A stretch of 64,000 nucleotides of DNA from assembly GCA_030704615.1 (NCBI GenBank), contig CM060734.1:2046001-2110000 (forward strand). The letters run 5' to 3'. The notes below the pieces were generated by a model that was given only the letters and a program-made list of their open reading frames with translations, made no database searches and had not been told where the DNA came from. The stretch is from Takakia lepidozioides (lineage: Eukaryota > Streptophyta > Takakiopsida > Takakiales > Takakiaceae). Each line of letters opens with the position of its first letter. The stretch's first letter is position 1. The position numbers were made by a program, and so were the translations under genes. Positions 1-10,780 of this stretch are shown here, in pieces.

Positions 1-400
1 CACCCAGGCGCCGTGAAGGTGCCGGAGGACTAAGAGTACCCACAACTACTGTTCAGATGTCTCTAGGGACGTTGGAGGATGACCTTCCAATACAGAATAG
101 AAAGCCGGTTTTAGAGTCCGCCGTGTCCACAACATGTTGGCACATCGCCCGGACGTCCGACACTTCAAGAGTAAAGTGTTGGGCAGTACTTCAGAAACTG
201 GAGTTCCTACTTTTGGTGTTCCATGCCAACTCTGATCAAAGATTTCTGTCAAATCTTTAATCCAGGGATATACCTCAGATCTTTCTCCGTGAATGGAACT
301 GCCCTTCCCTACATGCTTTTCAATGAAGACAAGGTATTGAATTACAGTTCCTTCCGAATTCAATGGCCTGGTTCTCTTTTCTTTGAAGTTTGAATGTCAC
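1..400. other. No gene recognised
   Basis: Short open frames exist on both strands, but none has a recognisable motif or clear splice structure. The first palindrome of the array that follows begins just after position 400. Confidence 0.5.
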
Positions 401-402
401 AA

Positions 403-862
403 AACAACCTTGCGTTGACGCAAGGTTGTTTCGAATGTACTGTCCATGTGTGTTTCACCCGTTCACTGTCTGTTTTCCCAACGTTGCAAATCCCACAATC
501 AACCTTGCATCAACGCAAGGTTGGTTCGGGTTGTAGGCCTGTGTCCTTCTAAAGGGTTTTTTCAAACGGTTGAAGCTTATCAAACAACCTTGCGTTGACG
601 CAAGGTTGTTTGAGAGCACAGCCAATGGCTCGTTTTGCCTTCACTCTGAAAATTGCCAGCCCAAGAAACAACCTTGCGTAAACGCAAGGTTAATTTGGGC
701 TACACTCGAGTGTCCGTTTGCATGGTTTCTGGAACTACTAAAGCTCATGAAACAACCTTGCGTTGACGCAAGGTAGTTTGAGAGTCTTGCCAATGTTTGT
801 TTTCTCCTTCAACCCCACAGTTGTATGCCCCATGAAACAACCTTGCGTCAACGCAAGGTTGA
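403..862. repeat. Regular array of 24-28 bp palindromes, period about 83 bp
   Basis: Six near-perfect palindromes with arm AACCTTGCGT and its complement start near 403, 500, 582, 664, 748 and 835, so the spacing is 97, 82, 82, 84 and 87 bp. The DNA between them is related only loosely, with shared words such as TTGAGAG, GCCAATG and CTCATGAAAC. This suggests an old tandem repeat of about 83 bp whose palindromic core has stayed conserved. Each unit could form a 10-12 bp hairpin. Further copies lie near 1793-1820 and 3829-4277 (listed separately). Confidence 0.85.
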
Positions 863-894
863 TTTGGGCTGCTGTTCTTTGTCCTGCACTACAA

Positions 895-1720
895 CAGATC
901 GCGGTAATTATGACTGCCAAACCGTGGTAGTCATGGTTTTCTTGACTTTGACCATGACTGCACCATGTTTTTATATGAAATTGACCTCCCGCAGTCGTTC
1001 ATACGACTGTAGTCATATAAACGACTATCTACGTAGTCGTTTGTATGACTACATGGCTCCGAAATGGGCGGAAGGCTGGTCAACGGAAATTGACCAGATT
1101 TAGCTCACCACTATAGTCATTTCCATGAGTACAGTGTACATGGATGAGGTTACATAGTCATGATGACTACTGGGGATTTTATAATTTGGTGTGTATAATA
1201 CAATTAAAACACCACATAATCACATGAATGACTAATGGGTGTATTGGTTAGCAGGTAGTGAACTATAACTCTTATAGTAAAGAGGTTGGAGGTTCAAACT
1301 CCTCTAAATATAATCAAATGGATAAGATGGCCCTAAGGTTAGTAGGCGAGCTAGGGATAGCATGCGACACCTTAGATGGGCTGCCACGTAGTCTTTTTCA
1401 TTATTATAAAATATATTATGTCACGTGGCACAATGCGGTACGACGTGGCGTCTGACATATATTTTTTAAATTGTTTTTTGAAAAAAATAATTAATCAATT
1501 GCGCATCGCCACGTGGCGCGGTAGCGGCGACTGCAGTATGGTATATATGACTGCAGTGAGAGATATCACTTGGTTTATCTGACTGTAGTCATCCGGACCG
1601 TACCATCCTGTACTCATTGTATTCACTTGGTTTGCACGATTTACAGTCATAGAAGTCATATGTACCGTTTATGACTGCAGAATAGTCATATATACAGTCA
1701 TAAATACCGCGATCTGTTGT
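895..1720. repeat. Region rich in AGTCAT/ATGACT inverted words
   Basis: Words such as GACTGTAGTCAT, GACTACGTAGTC and TGACTGCAG recur on both strands, notably at 905-1060 and 1530-1710. They form small nested palindromes. A related set lies at 35.2-35.65 kb. The centre (1370-1520) is AT-rich with CACGTGGC words. No coding signal is seen. Confidence 0.6.
1237..1312 (+). other. tRNA-like sequence, possible SINE head
   Basis: TTGGTTAGCAGGTAGTG resembles an A box and GGAGGTTCAAACTCC a B box. A perfect 5-bp stem ACTAT/ATAGT lies between them with a 7-base loop. The loop lacks the T expected at position 33, and the T stem and acceptor stem pair poorly. It is more likely a tRNA-derived element or tRNA pseudogene than a working tRNA. 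Confidence 0.3.
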
Positions 1721-1792
1721 AGTGTTGTGTCTTGTGTCCTGAGTCCTGGCGAAGTCTGTATTTAACTCCTTTCCCATTGTTGGAAGCCCCAC

Positions 1793-1870
1793 AAACAACC
1801 TTGAGTTAACGCAAGGTTGATTGGGGCTGCAAATGAAGGGTCATTTTCACTTGTCCCAAGGTTGTTTTGG
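1793..1870. repeat. Two more copies of the CCTTGCG palindrome, one partial
   Basis: One copy at about 1793-1820 carries a changed left arm (CCTTGAGTTAACGCAAGG). A half copy (CCAAGGTTG) follows at about 1857. Both lie just upstream of the first recognised exon of the ParB-like gene. Confidence 0.6.
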
Positions 1871-1949
1871 GCCATACAACTGCATGTTTATCTGCAATTG
1901 TGTTCAATACCAGACTTCATGACTGATTGATCTTCCGTTTTCTTATAGA

Positions 1950-4900
1950 GGAAAAGGAAAAGGAAAGAACCTGCCAGAGATGGAGGAGAGGCAGACGATG
2001 AAGATGATGAAGAAGGCGATGACGAGCATTACGCTGACAGAGCAGAGGCTGTTATCGGGGGACAGAAGGTGAACTCTTCGAAGGTCATCCTGTCCATGGA
2101 AATTTCTGGTGGAGACAACTTTATCCCACTGTGCATAATGATATCGATGCCCGCTGTCCGGCCAGCACTCAGAAACGACATAAGGAAACTTAAAAATGAT
2201 TTTGTGCATGGGTATGTGAAGGGTTCTGTGGTGTTCTATGTTTCCACAACTGACACGAAGGGCGAAGAGTGCCCTGTATCAGAAGAGATAGAGGAAGGTT
2301 GGGATGCATGTTGGCGTGAAGTTAACAGGGAGTTCGAGGCCAAACTATCCAAAAAGGCTTCCACGAAAGTTTTCATGGGGAAGATGTTTTTCTTTGGGAT
2401 GGAAATCACCGATTGCTTGCCTGGATGGACTACACATCGGAATTGCACTCTGACGAAAAAGACTGGCACTGGAGCGTTCATTCTATGGTTCTGGATCACA
2501 AAGGACGAATCACACAGCTGCTCACTGCCATGCACGACATCAACAAGTAAGTTTTTCGAAATTGTTGTGCATTATTTGATTGCATTGCTCTGTTTGTGGT
2601 TGTTTTTTTTCTTAATTGGAAAAGTGACTGTTCAATGCAGATCAAACGAAACCTCCCACGTAACAACCAACCTCTGCCACACCCTTTTCCGGGTCCAGAA
2701 GATCGGTATGATGCCACTGGAATTGTTTGCGAACGTGTTGAGTCCAAGTCAAATGAAGAGATGCAGGGAGAAGAAGCTCATCACCTGGTATAGCCTGACA
2801 AGAGAGGCATTTCTTGACTACATGTACACGGTAAAGAAACTTAAACCGAATTGAAATTCAGACTTGTTTGTTCCCTATTTTCATTGGATGTGAACTAAAG
2901 TATCTTATATGTTGGATTGTTTGCAGCAAGAGATAGTGGAGACAGGCTTGAAGGCAAAGGCCGAATACTACGCCACTCACGCAGAGGAGGAGAGGTCAGA
3001 TGTGGGGGTGGCGGAGGCAATCCGGTTTGAGATGGATAACCACAGGAAGAACCTGCTGAGTGCATTTGACAAACAAATCCGTATTGCAGATCCCGGTCTC
3101 GGCTCAGAGTTCCTGGAGCAGGTGAAAGTGCACTACGACAAGTATGGAACTAAACCCGAAATGACACAAGAAAAACTACATCGCCTGTCCATTTCAATGG
3201 TGGACACCGCAACCAAAATCAGATGGTTGGAGATTTGGAACTCGGATCCTATGGTGAAGGATACGTATGGGTTTCCAAGAACAGAAAAAGACCCCAAAAC
3301 CAATGTGGTAAAAGTGGTGAGCGACCACTCCTTTGACCAGTGGCTTCACAAAAGCTACATTCTGGAGCCAGGTGAGAGAAACCACCAATTCATTCTTGCA
3401 ATCTCCATTTTTTCATGATTCCGTGTTGCATAGCTCAATAGCCTCACATTTGCCTTGTTGGAACAGCTGGAGAGGCGTGCTATTTCAGCACTGGGAGAGT
3501 CCTTGACTGACTACAAAATCACAATGACAACACCCAGAATCTCTCTTGAGCAATACATTCAGAGATAGAAAGGTGCTCTATGGAACAACTGTTTCTTCAG
3601 GGAGTTTGAAAGAGACAAAGGCATTTCCAGGTCGAATGAGTTCAAGAATCAGTACAATAGCGAGCAAGCTATGAAGCGAGTCTTGTACAGGTATCATGTT
3701 TCTTCATTGTTTCTTTTCTTGGTTCCGTTTTTCCTCATCGAATCATTCTTATGTTGTTGCAAGGCATGGTTTCGGACTGCCAATGTGAGGCTACATTGAT
3801 CGTCTGCCGTTCCTTTTCCAGACGCAATTTAACCTTGCGTCAACGCAAGGTTGATTCGGGCTAGTGGTTCTGCACTTCTTGCACATATTTTCGTTTTGTA
3901 GTATGGTACTTTTCCAGGCATGTTCCAACCTTGCGTTGACGCAAGGTTGGATGTAAGTCCTGCAGAACAGTATTTTCCGAAATTTCATTGCATGTAGAGG
4001 TACATTTTCCATTCATTCTCTTCTTGTCCACAGTCTCTTCGTTTCAAATTCTGCTTCTAAATATTCATTTTACATACTCATTTCAACCTTGCGTTAACGC
4101 AAGGTTGTTTGAGACTTGATTTTACCTGCAGATTTAAGTTAAATTTCAGAGCAATGTACATCCTTGCTTTGACGCAAGGCTATACTTTGCTCGTAATAGA
4201 CCAATTTTGCGTTATCATTGCTGATATCGGCAATTTGTTGGGATGCCTCAAACAACCTTGCGTCAACGCAAGGTTGATCAAGGTACTTTGTTTTTCCAGC
4301 TTGTATGATTCTGCTGGACAATGGCCTTCACTAAATTGATTATTTGGGTGTGTTTTCCAGGTACATTTACCATGTCCTCATTCCCGGCAAGTACCTCAGT
4401 GATGAATCGGATTTCATTTTCATGTGGGCGGACCCCACTAAGGACAAGACAATGTACACTGCTGGAATCGCGAAGGACTGGGGTAGGGCGCACTTCAGAG
4501 TTTGTGGCTGGTACCTGGACTTGCCCAAACAGGACACACCGTTTGAGGAGGTGGTCATGCGCAACTTCAATGACAATGCAGCTGCTCTTGCACCACTTAG
4601 TGACAAGGAAATTCATGAGAGAATAATTCAAGCCCTCGCAGCAAAGGAGCCGGAGAAAAGTAGCACTCCCAAACGGAAAGGGAAGGGCGCAGGTGATGGG
4701 AAGGGTAAGGGGAAGATTGTGGCTGGGCAGGATCAGACTGTGCAGGACACCGTGGAACGTCAACCCTCTCCAACTCGCAAGGACAAGAGAACTCCTAAAA
4801 CTAAAGAACGGCCTTACGAGGCCAGAGAGCACCCTTCTCGGGTATTGGGTCAGTATGAAAGTGAGGTGATTAACGAGAGTTTCTTGGCAATGATGGAATC

Positions 4901-5699
4901 CAGAAAATCCACATTCAAAGGAGAGAGATCGAAGACTTGGGACATTCTGATTTCTTTCCTCACAAAGGTGCCCACACAAAACTTTTCCTGGTGTGTTTTT
5001 TACTTTGTTCAACATTGTGTTCTGCTCCTAACTAGTCCACTGTTTTTTTTATGTGGAACAGGTCACCAAAAGACCTGAATGGGTGAATGGAAGCCAGCAA
5101 GCATATGCAACAGACCTGGTGGTCCTGGACATTCCAGATGGTGTGCATGTGCCGGATGTCCTCCCATTGAACACAACGCCATCGTGGAACAAGTCAGATG
5201 TCCTTTTCTGGCAGTGGGTTTTTTCCTTCAGTAACAAATTTTGTCTGATGCAGGAGCACTTCTTCTTTTGCAATCAAAAGACATGCTGGCGCGCAGAACC
5301 CTTTTCAGTTACATGAAAGCTTCCGGCTTTAAGGTCATCAAAACATGGACGTGTATCAATACACTTCCACTTTCCAAGGGAGAGTTTCCAGGACAGAGGG
5401 TGAGTTCAGGATGGTGGAACATTCTGTTTGTCATGAAACAGAACCAACAGCATCTTAGCAGATCTTTCAAGGAGGAGGTGCTGAAAGCTTTGAGAGGAGA
5501 GGATGTAGCTTGGGCGGAGATGATGTACAATGGTCTGGTGGAGGAGATGAAACGGTTACAAAATACTACTGCCAAGTCCCCGATCATTGTGTCTCGCCCA
5601 ATTATTGCACAAATTATTTTTGATTCTAGCTTGCTTGATGCGCGAGAACGCAAAGTAATGCGGGTGTTTGAGGCAGCCACAACTGCAGTTGAGGAGTAG
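1950..5699 (+). pseudogene. Decayed multi-exon gene: ParB/sulfiredoxin-like domain and possible methyltransferase-like segment
   Basis: I infer exons at about 1950-2546, 2641-2830, 2927-3371, 3472-3690, 4361-4967, 5062-5217 and from 5254 on. All have plausible GT/AG borders, and most junctions agree in phase. The first exon encodes a basic and acidic leader, then a ParB-like stretch: an arginine-containing VRPALRNDIRKLK segment and, near 2400, FLWDGNHRLLAW, matching the DGxHRLxA signature of ParB N-terminal and sulfiredoxin-like domains. A helical middle region and a lysine-rich linker (4650-4830) follow. From 5062 the sequence reads DLVVLDIPDG, then LLLLQSKDML and a later NILFVMK strand. That is the order expected around motif IV of an N6-adenine or N4-cytosine methyltransferase, but DPPY is absent. 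The gene is broken by a one-base slip in a T run at about 2390, an in-frame TAG at 3566, a phase mismatch between 5217 and 5254, and a TAG at 5697. The ParB-like call is moderate and the methyltransferase call is weaker; the enzyme activity is inference. Confidence 0.55.
3829..4277. repeat. Five CCTTGCG palindromes inside an intron
   Basis: Copies lie near 3829, 3925, 4083, 4159 (degenerate) and 4250, all within the intron between the exons ending at 3690 and starting at 4361. Spacing is 96, 158, 76 and 91 bp, again close to multiples of 80 bp. No copy interrupts an inferred exon. Confidence 0.8.
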
Positions 5700-7860
5700 G
5701 GCTCTTCACAAGGTGAAAGGGGATTGGAGGGGCAGCACCAGTCCAAGAAACAGAAGAGGGACGCAGCTGTAGTGGTAGATCCACTAGCCACAAGGAATCC
5801 ACAAGATGATGTTTTCATAGCTCTTGTGAAGGATGAGGAGCAGCAGCATAGGGGGCTGTTATTGCTGGAAGCACGGCCTTCAATGAGGGAAGAAGAAGTC
5901 ACCTCAGTACCACAACCACCACAGCCAGTTGACCCGGTTGCCCTAGGGGTAACTCAAATTGGATATGCAGTTACACCGGAGCCTCTTACTGTGGAGGGAG
6001 AGGGTTTGGACATCCCCACTACAGAGCAAGTAGTGGCAAAAATTGAGAAGGGTGACCTTCTCTATAAAAACTCTGGCATGGTTGGAGAACCAATAGTACC
6101 AAAGATGCAGAGTCTGCCCAGGGAAATCCCTGATGTGCAGGTTATGCCCAAACCTGTGGCAGAGGTTAAAGGGGTAAAGGACAACGGAACTGCAGCACCT
6201 GTCGAGGAGGAGGTGGCTCAGGAAGAAGATCCTGTGGGATCATGGCCTGACTAGTTTGTGAAACATCAAATTGTGGAGGATCAGGAAGAACAGCAGCAAG
6301 TTCTCCATGAAGACTCACAGCAGGCCATGCTTATGAGTTCCATAAGCAGGACTCTCAACCTATTGGGCACCTATGTCAAGACTCATGTTCCTTCCACACA
6401 ATTGGCAGCTTTGAGGGAGGAGCTCAAGCAAGAGTTTGAGGCAAGAATGGCCACTGAGTGTGCAAATAAGGTGGATGTGGAGGCCAACCTCAAGTTGCAG
6501 AAAGAGTTGGAGGATACTAAATGTGCTCTACAGCTTGCGAAGCAAAACTTGATTGAAGCAGGTCTGGAGCAGGAGAAGTTGCATGAAGTACATAAGCAAC
6601 AACTATACTAGTTGCAGGCTAAGCATGAGGGCAAGCTGCAGGAAGTGCAGTTGTTTTATACAGAGTTGGAAGCAGTTCATCAGCGAATGACCATACAGTG
6701 TGGCACACTAACGACTACTCTGGAGCTGACTGCACTAGAAGTTAAGAACCAAACTGAGAGATGTTTAATGGTGGAGGCTGAGTCAGTGGAGCAGGCGAAA
6801 CTCATTGCTGACATGAAGACTACTATCTGTCGCAATGAGGATACCTTTTAGCAATACAGTTAGGTCGATGCCCAGAAGGACAGGTACATCCTTGAGTTGC
6901 AGCAAACAATCACAGCACGGAAGAATGAGCTTTCTGTGACTAACAAGGCCTGGAAAGAAGCCAATAATCTGTCCGTTGCCTATGCAGCTCTGGTTGAACC
7001 TCATGCAAAGCGCATGGAGACTTTACAGCAACAGTTGGACATGTACAAACTCAAGGAGGAGCAGGATCTTCGTGGCGCTACACAAGAATTGGTGGCTAAT
7101 CATCTTTTGCAAGAGTGGTTAACACAAGGGCTAGTGGAAGGAAAGGCACCAAGAAATCTCACCCAAGATGAGATGAATGATCTCAGGCTACGGGTGTAGA
7201 ATATTTCCACAACCACTATAGATAAAGTCTATAATCGGATAGCCGAGTTGCAAGAGGATGTAGAAGGGCTGCAGACTCAAGTGGATGACTTGAGCTCCAA
7301 CATTGACAAAAAAGCCTTTGTTCCTGAGAAACAGCTGGTGGCCACTTATTTGCACGTGAGGACTCTGATTTTCCAATCTTCATCGCAGGAGGTGCAGGAC
7401 TTGCCAACATCAGGAGGGACAATGGCACCAATATCACAGCAACCACACTAGGTCGCCACTGTTGATACCATGGCACTGCAGCAATTTGAGGTTTGGGGGG
7501 ATGCTTCTTTTAACCCACCTACTACTCCTGCTGCACTTGAGTACAATCGGGCTATGATTATGCCCTTCAACCAAATTCCCATTGTTATGGATTTGGCTTG
7601 GAAAGAATTCAGTCCTCCAGAGTCTTTGACACACTATTACCAGATCATGCGCATTTGGTTGCTAGTGGCAACTCGGACTAAGGTTCTTCCAAATGACTGA
7701 CCCATTGAAGATCACCATTTTGCACGGTACTGGTCTGAGGCAGGCACCATGCTGAAGGAATTAATTGCCTTCTAGATTGTTCATGGGTACATCTCACCAA
7801 GACCAAGGAGGTACCTAGTTTGGTCATGGGTTGTGGACTATCCTATGCGGGGGGTGCTAG
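5700..7860 (+). pseudogene. Coiled-coil continuation of the same reading frame, cut by repeated TAG codons
   Basis: One frame runs from 5254 to about 7850 with no frameshift. It is stopped by TAG at 5697, 6252, 6609, 6849, 6861, 7197, 7449 and 7773, and by TGA at 7698. Residues from about 5700 to 6250 are low-complexity, charged and proline-rich. The part from 6258 to about 7350 is rich in E, Q, K and L with heptad spacing (for example EELKQEFEARMA and ELQEDVEGLQTQVDDL) and should form long coiled coils. The last part (7470-7850) is globular and rich in W and Y and was not recognised. Coding character between the stops is well kept, so the stops look recent. It may be the C-terminal half of the ParB-like protein or a neighbouring transposon gene in the same frame. 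Confidence 0.6.
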
Positions 7861-8009
7861 TCCGTGAGCGGGAAGATGCGCAAGCGAGAAGATGCCAATC
7901 CATGAGCGAAAAGATGCTCACGCCAGAGGTTGTTGGGGCCCACATCCGCGGACGGTGATAACCAGGGGACCTATTTCCGTGGGAACGAGTGTAAATGTAA
8001 TGCGTACCT

Positions 8010-8240
8010 CGATGTGAAGTTGGATGAACGCTGGATGAATGGTGGATGGAAAATATTGGATGGATATTGGATGGATGAGAAATATGGGTGGGATGGTGGA
8101 TGGATGTTTGTTGGATGTTACATGCATGATGGCTGAGTGTGGGGCGAATGATGGATGATATATGTTGGAACACTGGATGAATGACGGAGTGACAAACTTG
8201 GAATGGTAGAATTTCGGACAGTTGATGGATGGACTTATGT
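8010..8240. repeat. GGATG-rich minisatellite
   Basis: Irregular repeats of GGATGGAT, TGGATGAA and related words run through this stretch on the plus strand. The long minus-strand open frames over it are products of the repeat and are not called as genes. The remaining DNA from 8240 to 8800 shows no recognisable gene. Confidence 0.7.
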
Positions 8241-8820
8241 TTTGGATGCAAGCACAATATACGTATGTGTAAAGTCTGGAAGTATTGTGGACCCACAAAG
8301 ATTGTATGAATGGACTTGGAAGTGAAGATGAAAAATTTTCGTCCAGAAAATGTCTTATGTAGACAATGTTGGGAAGGGAGGCACGCAGTTGAAGGAAGAG
8401 AAGCAATCTCCCCACATTTGATTCCCCAGATATTCCCAAACAGGTGGAACCAATCGGAAAATGTCTATGCACTAGTGCTTGTGGTAGCACCAGACTCCGA
8501 CGCACTAATGTCCATAAAGATCCTAGCCCCGCTGTCCACATTTTCCACACGATTGAAGAAAACTAGAGGGGGGAAGTCACAGAGAGTAAACTTCCTAGCG
8601 GCAACCTCCGCATAGCATGGCAACCATAGGGGGGCAGTTGGGCTCGGGAAAAATTCCGGGTTAGCAAAGAATGTGATGCTTCTCCTTGTTTTTGGTATCC
8701 TGCAAAGATTCCCAAAGTTGCAAGCCCAGTAAGCTGAAAGACACGACCGCGGTTGTGACAAAAATGAAGGTCTGAATAAATGAAAAACCCAACATGTCAT
8801 CCAAAACAAACCAGACTTAC

Positions 8821-9355
8821 GTACACTCAAAGTCGGATTCCACGTCGAGGTCTTCATCTGGAAGTTCCCGTTTGTCGAAAACTGGTTCCTTGTGTGGGGC
8901 TGATGCCGAGCCGGAGGTGAATTGTTCAATCTCGCACGAAAAAGCTCGCATCCCCCTCCATGCCGAAGAAAGTGTTACGGCGCTCTTACAAGCATGGAAA
9001 GTTGCACCTGCAAATGCACAAAACGAATGGTCAAAAAACCCAGAATCATTACAAAATTCAAGATTATCGATACGGCAGAGCAGGAGACTTGGCACGGCGA
9101 ACCTGTTCCCAAAGACAAGTCCACCACCCGCCCCCCATGCCGGCTGCAAGTCTCCACAAGAGTCTGCATGAATGCTGGAGATTTCTCCCGAGCACCTCTC
9201 CAAGGGACACCATTTGTCCTTTTGATGGTCCGCCCGGAGTCCACGTAATTGTAGAGGACATCGTCCCCCACAGGCTCGCAGGTGGGGTCGATGTGTGCTG
9301 CAAGGTCTCTCAACTGGAACTCCGCAATACCGGGAGGGAAGGTGTCCTTTCGCAT
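8821..9355 (-). pseudogene. Methyltransferase-like C-terminal fragment, copy 1
   Basis: The upstream exon (about 9355 to 9103, minus strand) ends in KSPAFMQTLVETCSRHGG and then RVVDLSLGTG, like the motif I strand and glycine loop of permuted DNA N6/N4 methyltransferases. The intron from 9102 to 9008 has a GT donor and an AG acceptor, and the phase joins exactly within GTG|ATFHAC. The next exon (9007-8821) continues with a frame that reads RRNTFFGMEGDASFF, like the acidic residue after the second strand. It then switches to a second frame ending in an acidic tail, so two small indels disrupt it. A related copy lies at 37.8-38.4 kb. Its position between gypsy remnants suggests capture by, or origin from, a mobile element. 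Activity is not claimed. Confidence 0.5.
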
Positions 9356-9379
9356 TCCTACGGAAACTCGTATTTTGGA

Positions 9380-10780
9380 ACAGATCCCCTATTTGCAATC
9401 TTGCCCTGTGCTCATCCACGTTCACATTACCAGATGGCAATTCAAACAATTGCTGCAAGTACTGCGGAGTAACCTCTATATCTACTCCCTTCACCTGGGT
9501 AACTCTTTTCTGAGGCTCGAAGTTCTGGATGAATTGGATCATCAATCACCGATGATGCAAATACCACTATTTGCGTAACAACCCCTCCAACCACAGCTGC
9601 ACTGCCTGTGGTGTAGCGATTGTCTGCTTCTGTAGAATCGTCGTGCTCTTCACCCTGAGATCCTCCATCCTTCTAATTCTCTTCATCCCGGACAAACAAA
9701 AAGGCCTTGTTTGGAATAGCTGTAGGAAAGCTTGTAAGGCGTAAAGCATGAAAGTATGGTTGGCACAGAATGGAACAGACAAGTGAGTGTAAGCCTGCGG
9801 GGCTTGCAAGTAGTGAGAGAGAGAAAGTACTTTCAACTTGTCCGTCCTTGCGCCACTGCGTAAGAAGTAGAGCTAGTGTACCTCGGAGCCTTAGCTTCCA
9901 CCCACTTTGTAGTATAATCAGTGGTTGTGATTATATACTTGTTTTGTGTATTCCTGGCTGGTGGATTAATTGGTCTAACAAACCCCATTTCTGGAATGGT
10001 TCAGTAGGCATCGTAGGATGCAAGCCATCTTCCCATATCTTTGCAAAGGTCCTAGCCTCTGACACTCATCACAACTCTTGCAATACTTGTGTACATCCTT
10101 GAACAAAGTAGGCCACCAGTAACCTGCAAGTAGTATTTTCCTACTGGTAGTCTCTTCTCCAAAATGACCTCCAGCCACTCATTTATGAACTTCTTCCAAA
10201 ACTTTATTTACTTCATGGTGGTACAAGCATCGTTTAAGAACTCCATCAGGTCCTAGCTTATACAATCTTCCACCTATCATAGTGTATGGTAAAGCCTTGA
10301 TAGCTATTCTTTTCCTCTGCTCCTTCCCATAACTGGGTGGGCACTGACCATGAGTAAGGTAGTATCTGATTGGCCACTGCCAATCTAACCAATCATCTGC
10401 ACTTCCCTGCACCTTCATTGCAAATAAACTCGCATCAGGCAGTTGGTCGTCTACTCCCGTGGCGGGCTCTCCTGTTGATAACCGTGACAAGTGATCTACC
10501 ACAAGATGCAAACGGCCAGGCTTGTAAACAACTTCAAACTCAAACTCATGCAAGATTATCAACCATCTTGCTATCCTGCCACTTATCAAAGGCTTGTTCA
10601 CCAGATAAATCAAAGCCTGGTGATCCACATAAAACATAACCTTCCTTCCCAATAGGTAATGCCTGAATTTCTTGACTGCATAAATCATTGCCAAAGCTTC
10701 TCTTTCAGTAGTGCTATAGTTCCTCTCAGCACTGTTCAACCAATCTGCTAGCATAGTGCATAGGTAAATCTATGTTCTGA
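9380..10780 (-). mobile_element. Gypsy retrotransposon fragment: RNase H and integrase
   Basis: On the minus strand, 10754-10179 encodes a Ty3/gypsy RNase H: AERNYSTTEREALAMIYAVKKFR, then VDHQALIYL, then the chromo-proximal VVDHLSRL. After a stop (TGA in place of a likely Trp codon) comes AGGHFG, with the H2C2 zinc finger HKYCKSCDECQ. Integrase-core-like pieces (WGL, then DYTTKWVEAKAP in a shifted frame) lie at about 10000-9860. A segment near 9545-9400 (VKGVDIEVTPQYLQQLFELP) may belong to the same element. Frames shift several times, so it is inactive. The upstream reverse transcriptase is missing because a LINE sequence joins at about 10780. Confidence 0.75.

Noticed and set aside
403-862. 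CRISPR array
   Set aside because: The repeats are near-perfect palindromes with spacers that are related to each other, the genome is eukaryotic, and no cas gene is near.
1237-1312. Functional tRNA gene
   Set aside because: A and B boxes are visible but the T stem and acceptor stem do not pair, and position 33 is not T.
5254-7850. Alternative genetic code with TAG read as glutamine
   Set aside because: The peptide deformylase frame ends properly with TAG, neither intact host gene uses TAG within its frame, and TGA and TAA stops also occur in the decayed elements. Methylation-driven decay is simpler.
1-7860. Bacterial contamination as the source of the ParB-like gene
   Set aside because: The gene has several GT-AG introns with matching phases, and the same contig carries plant-type genes and retroelements.
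7838-8550. Two minus-strand frames of 150-210 codons
   Set aside because: They run through the GGATG minisatellite and give H/P/I/S-rich repetitive protein.
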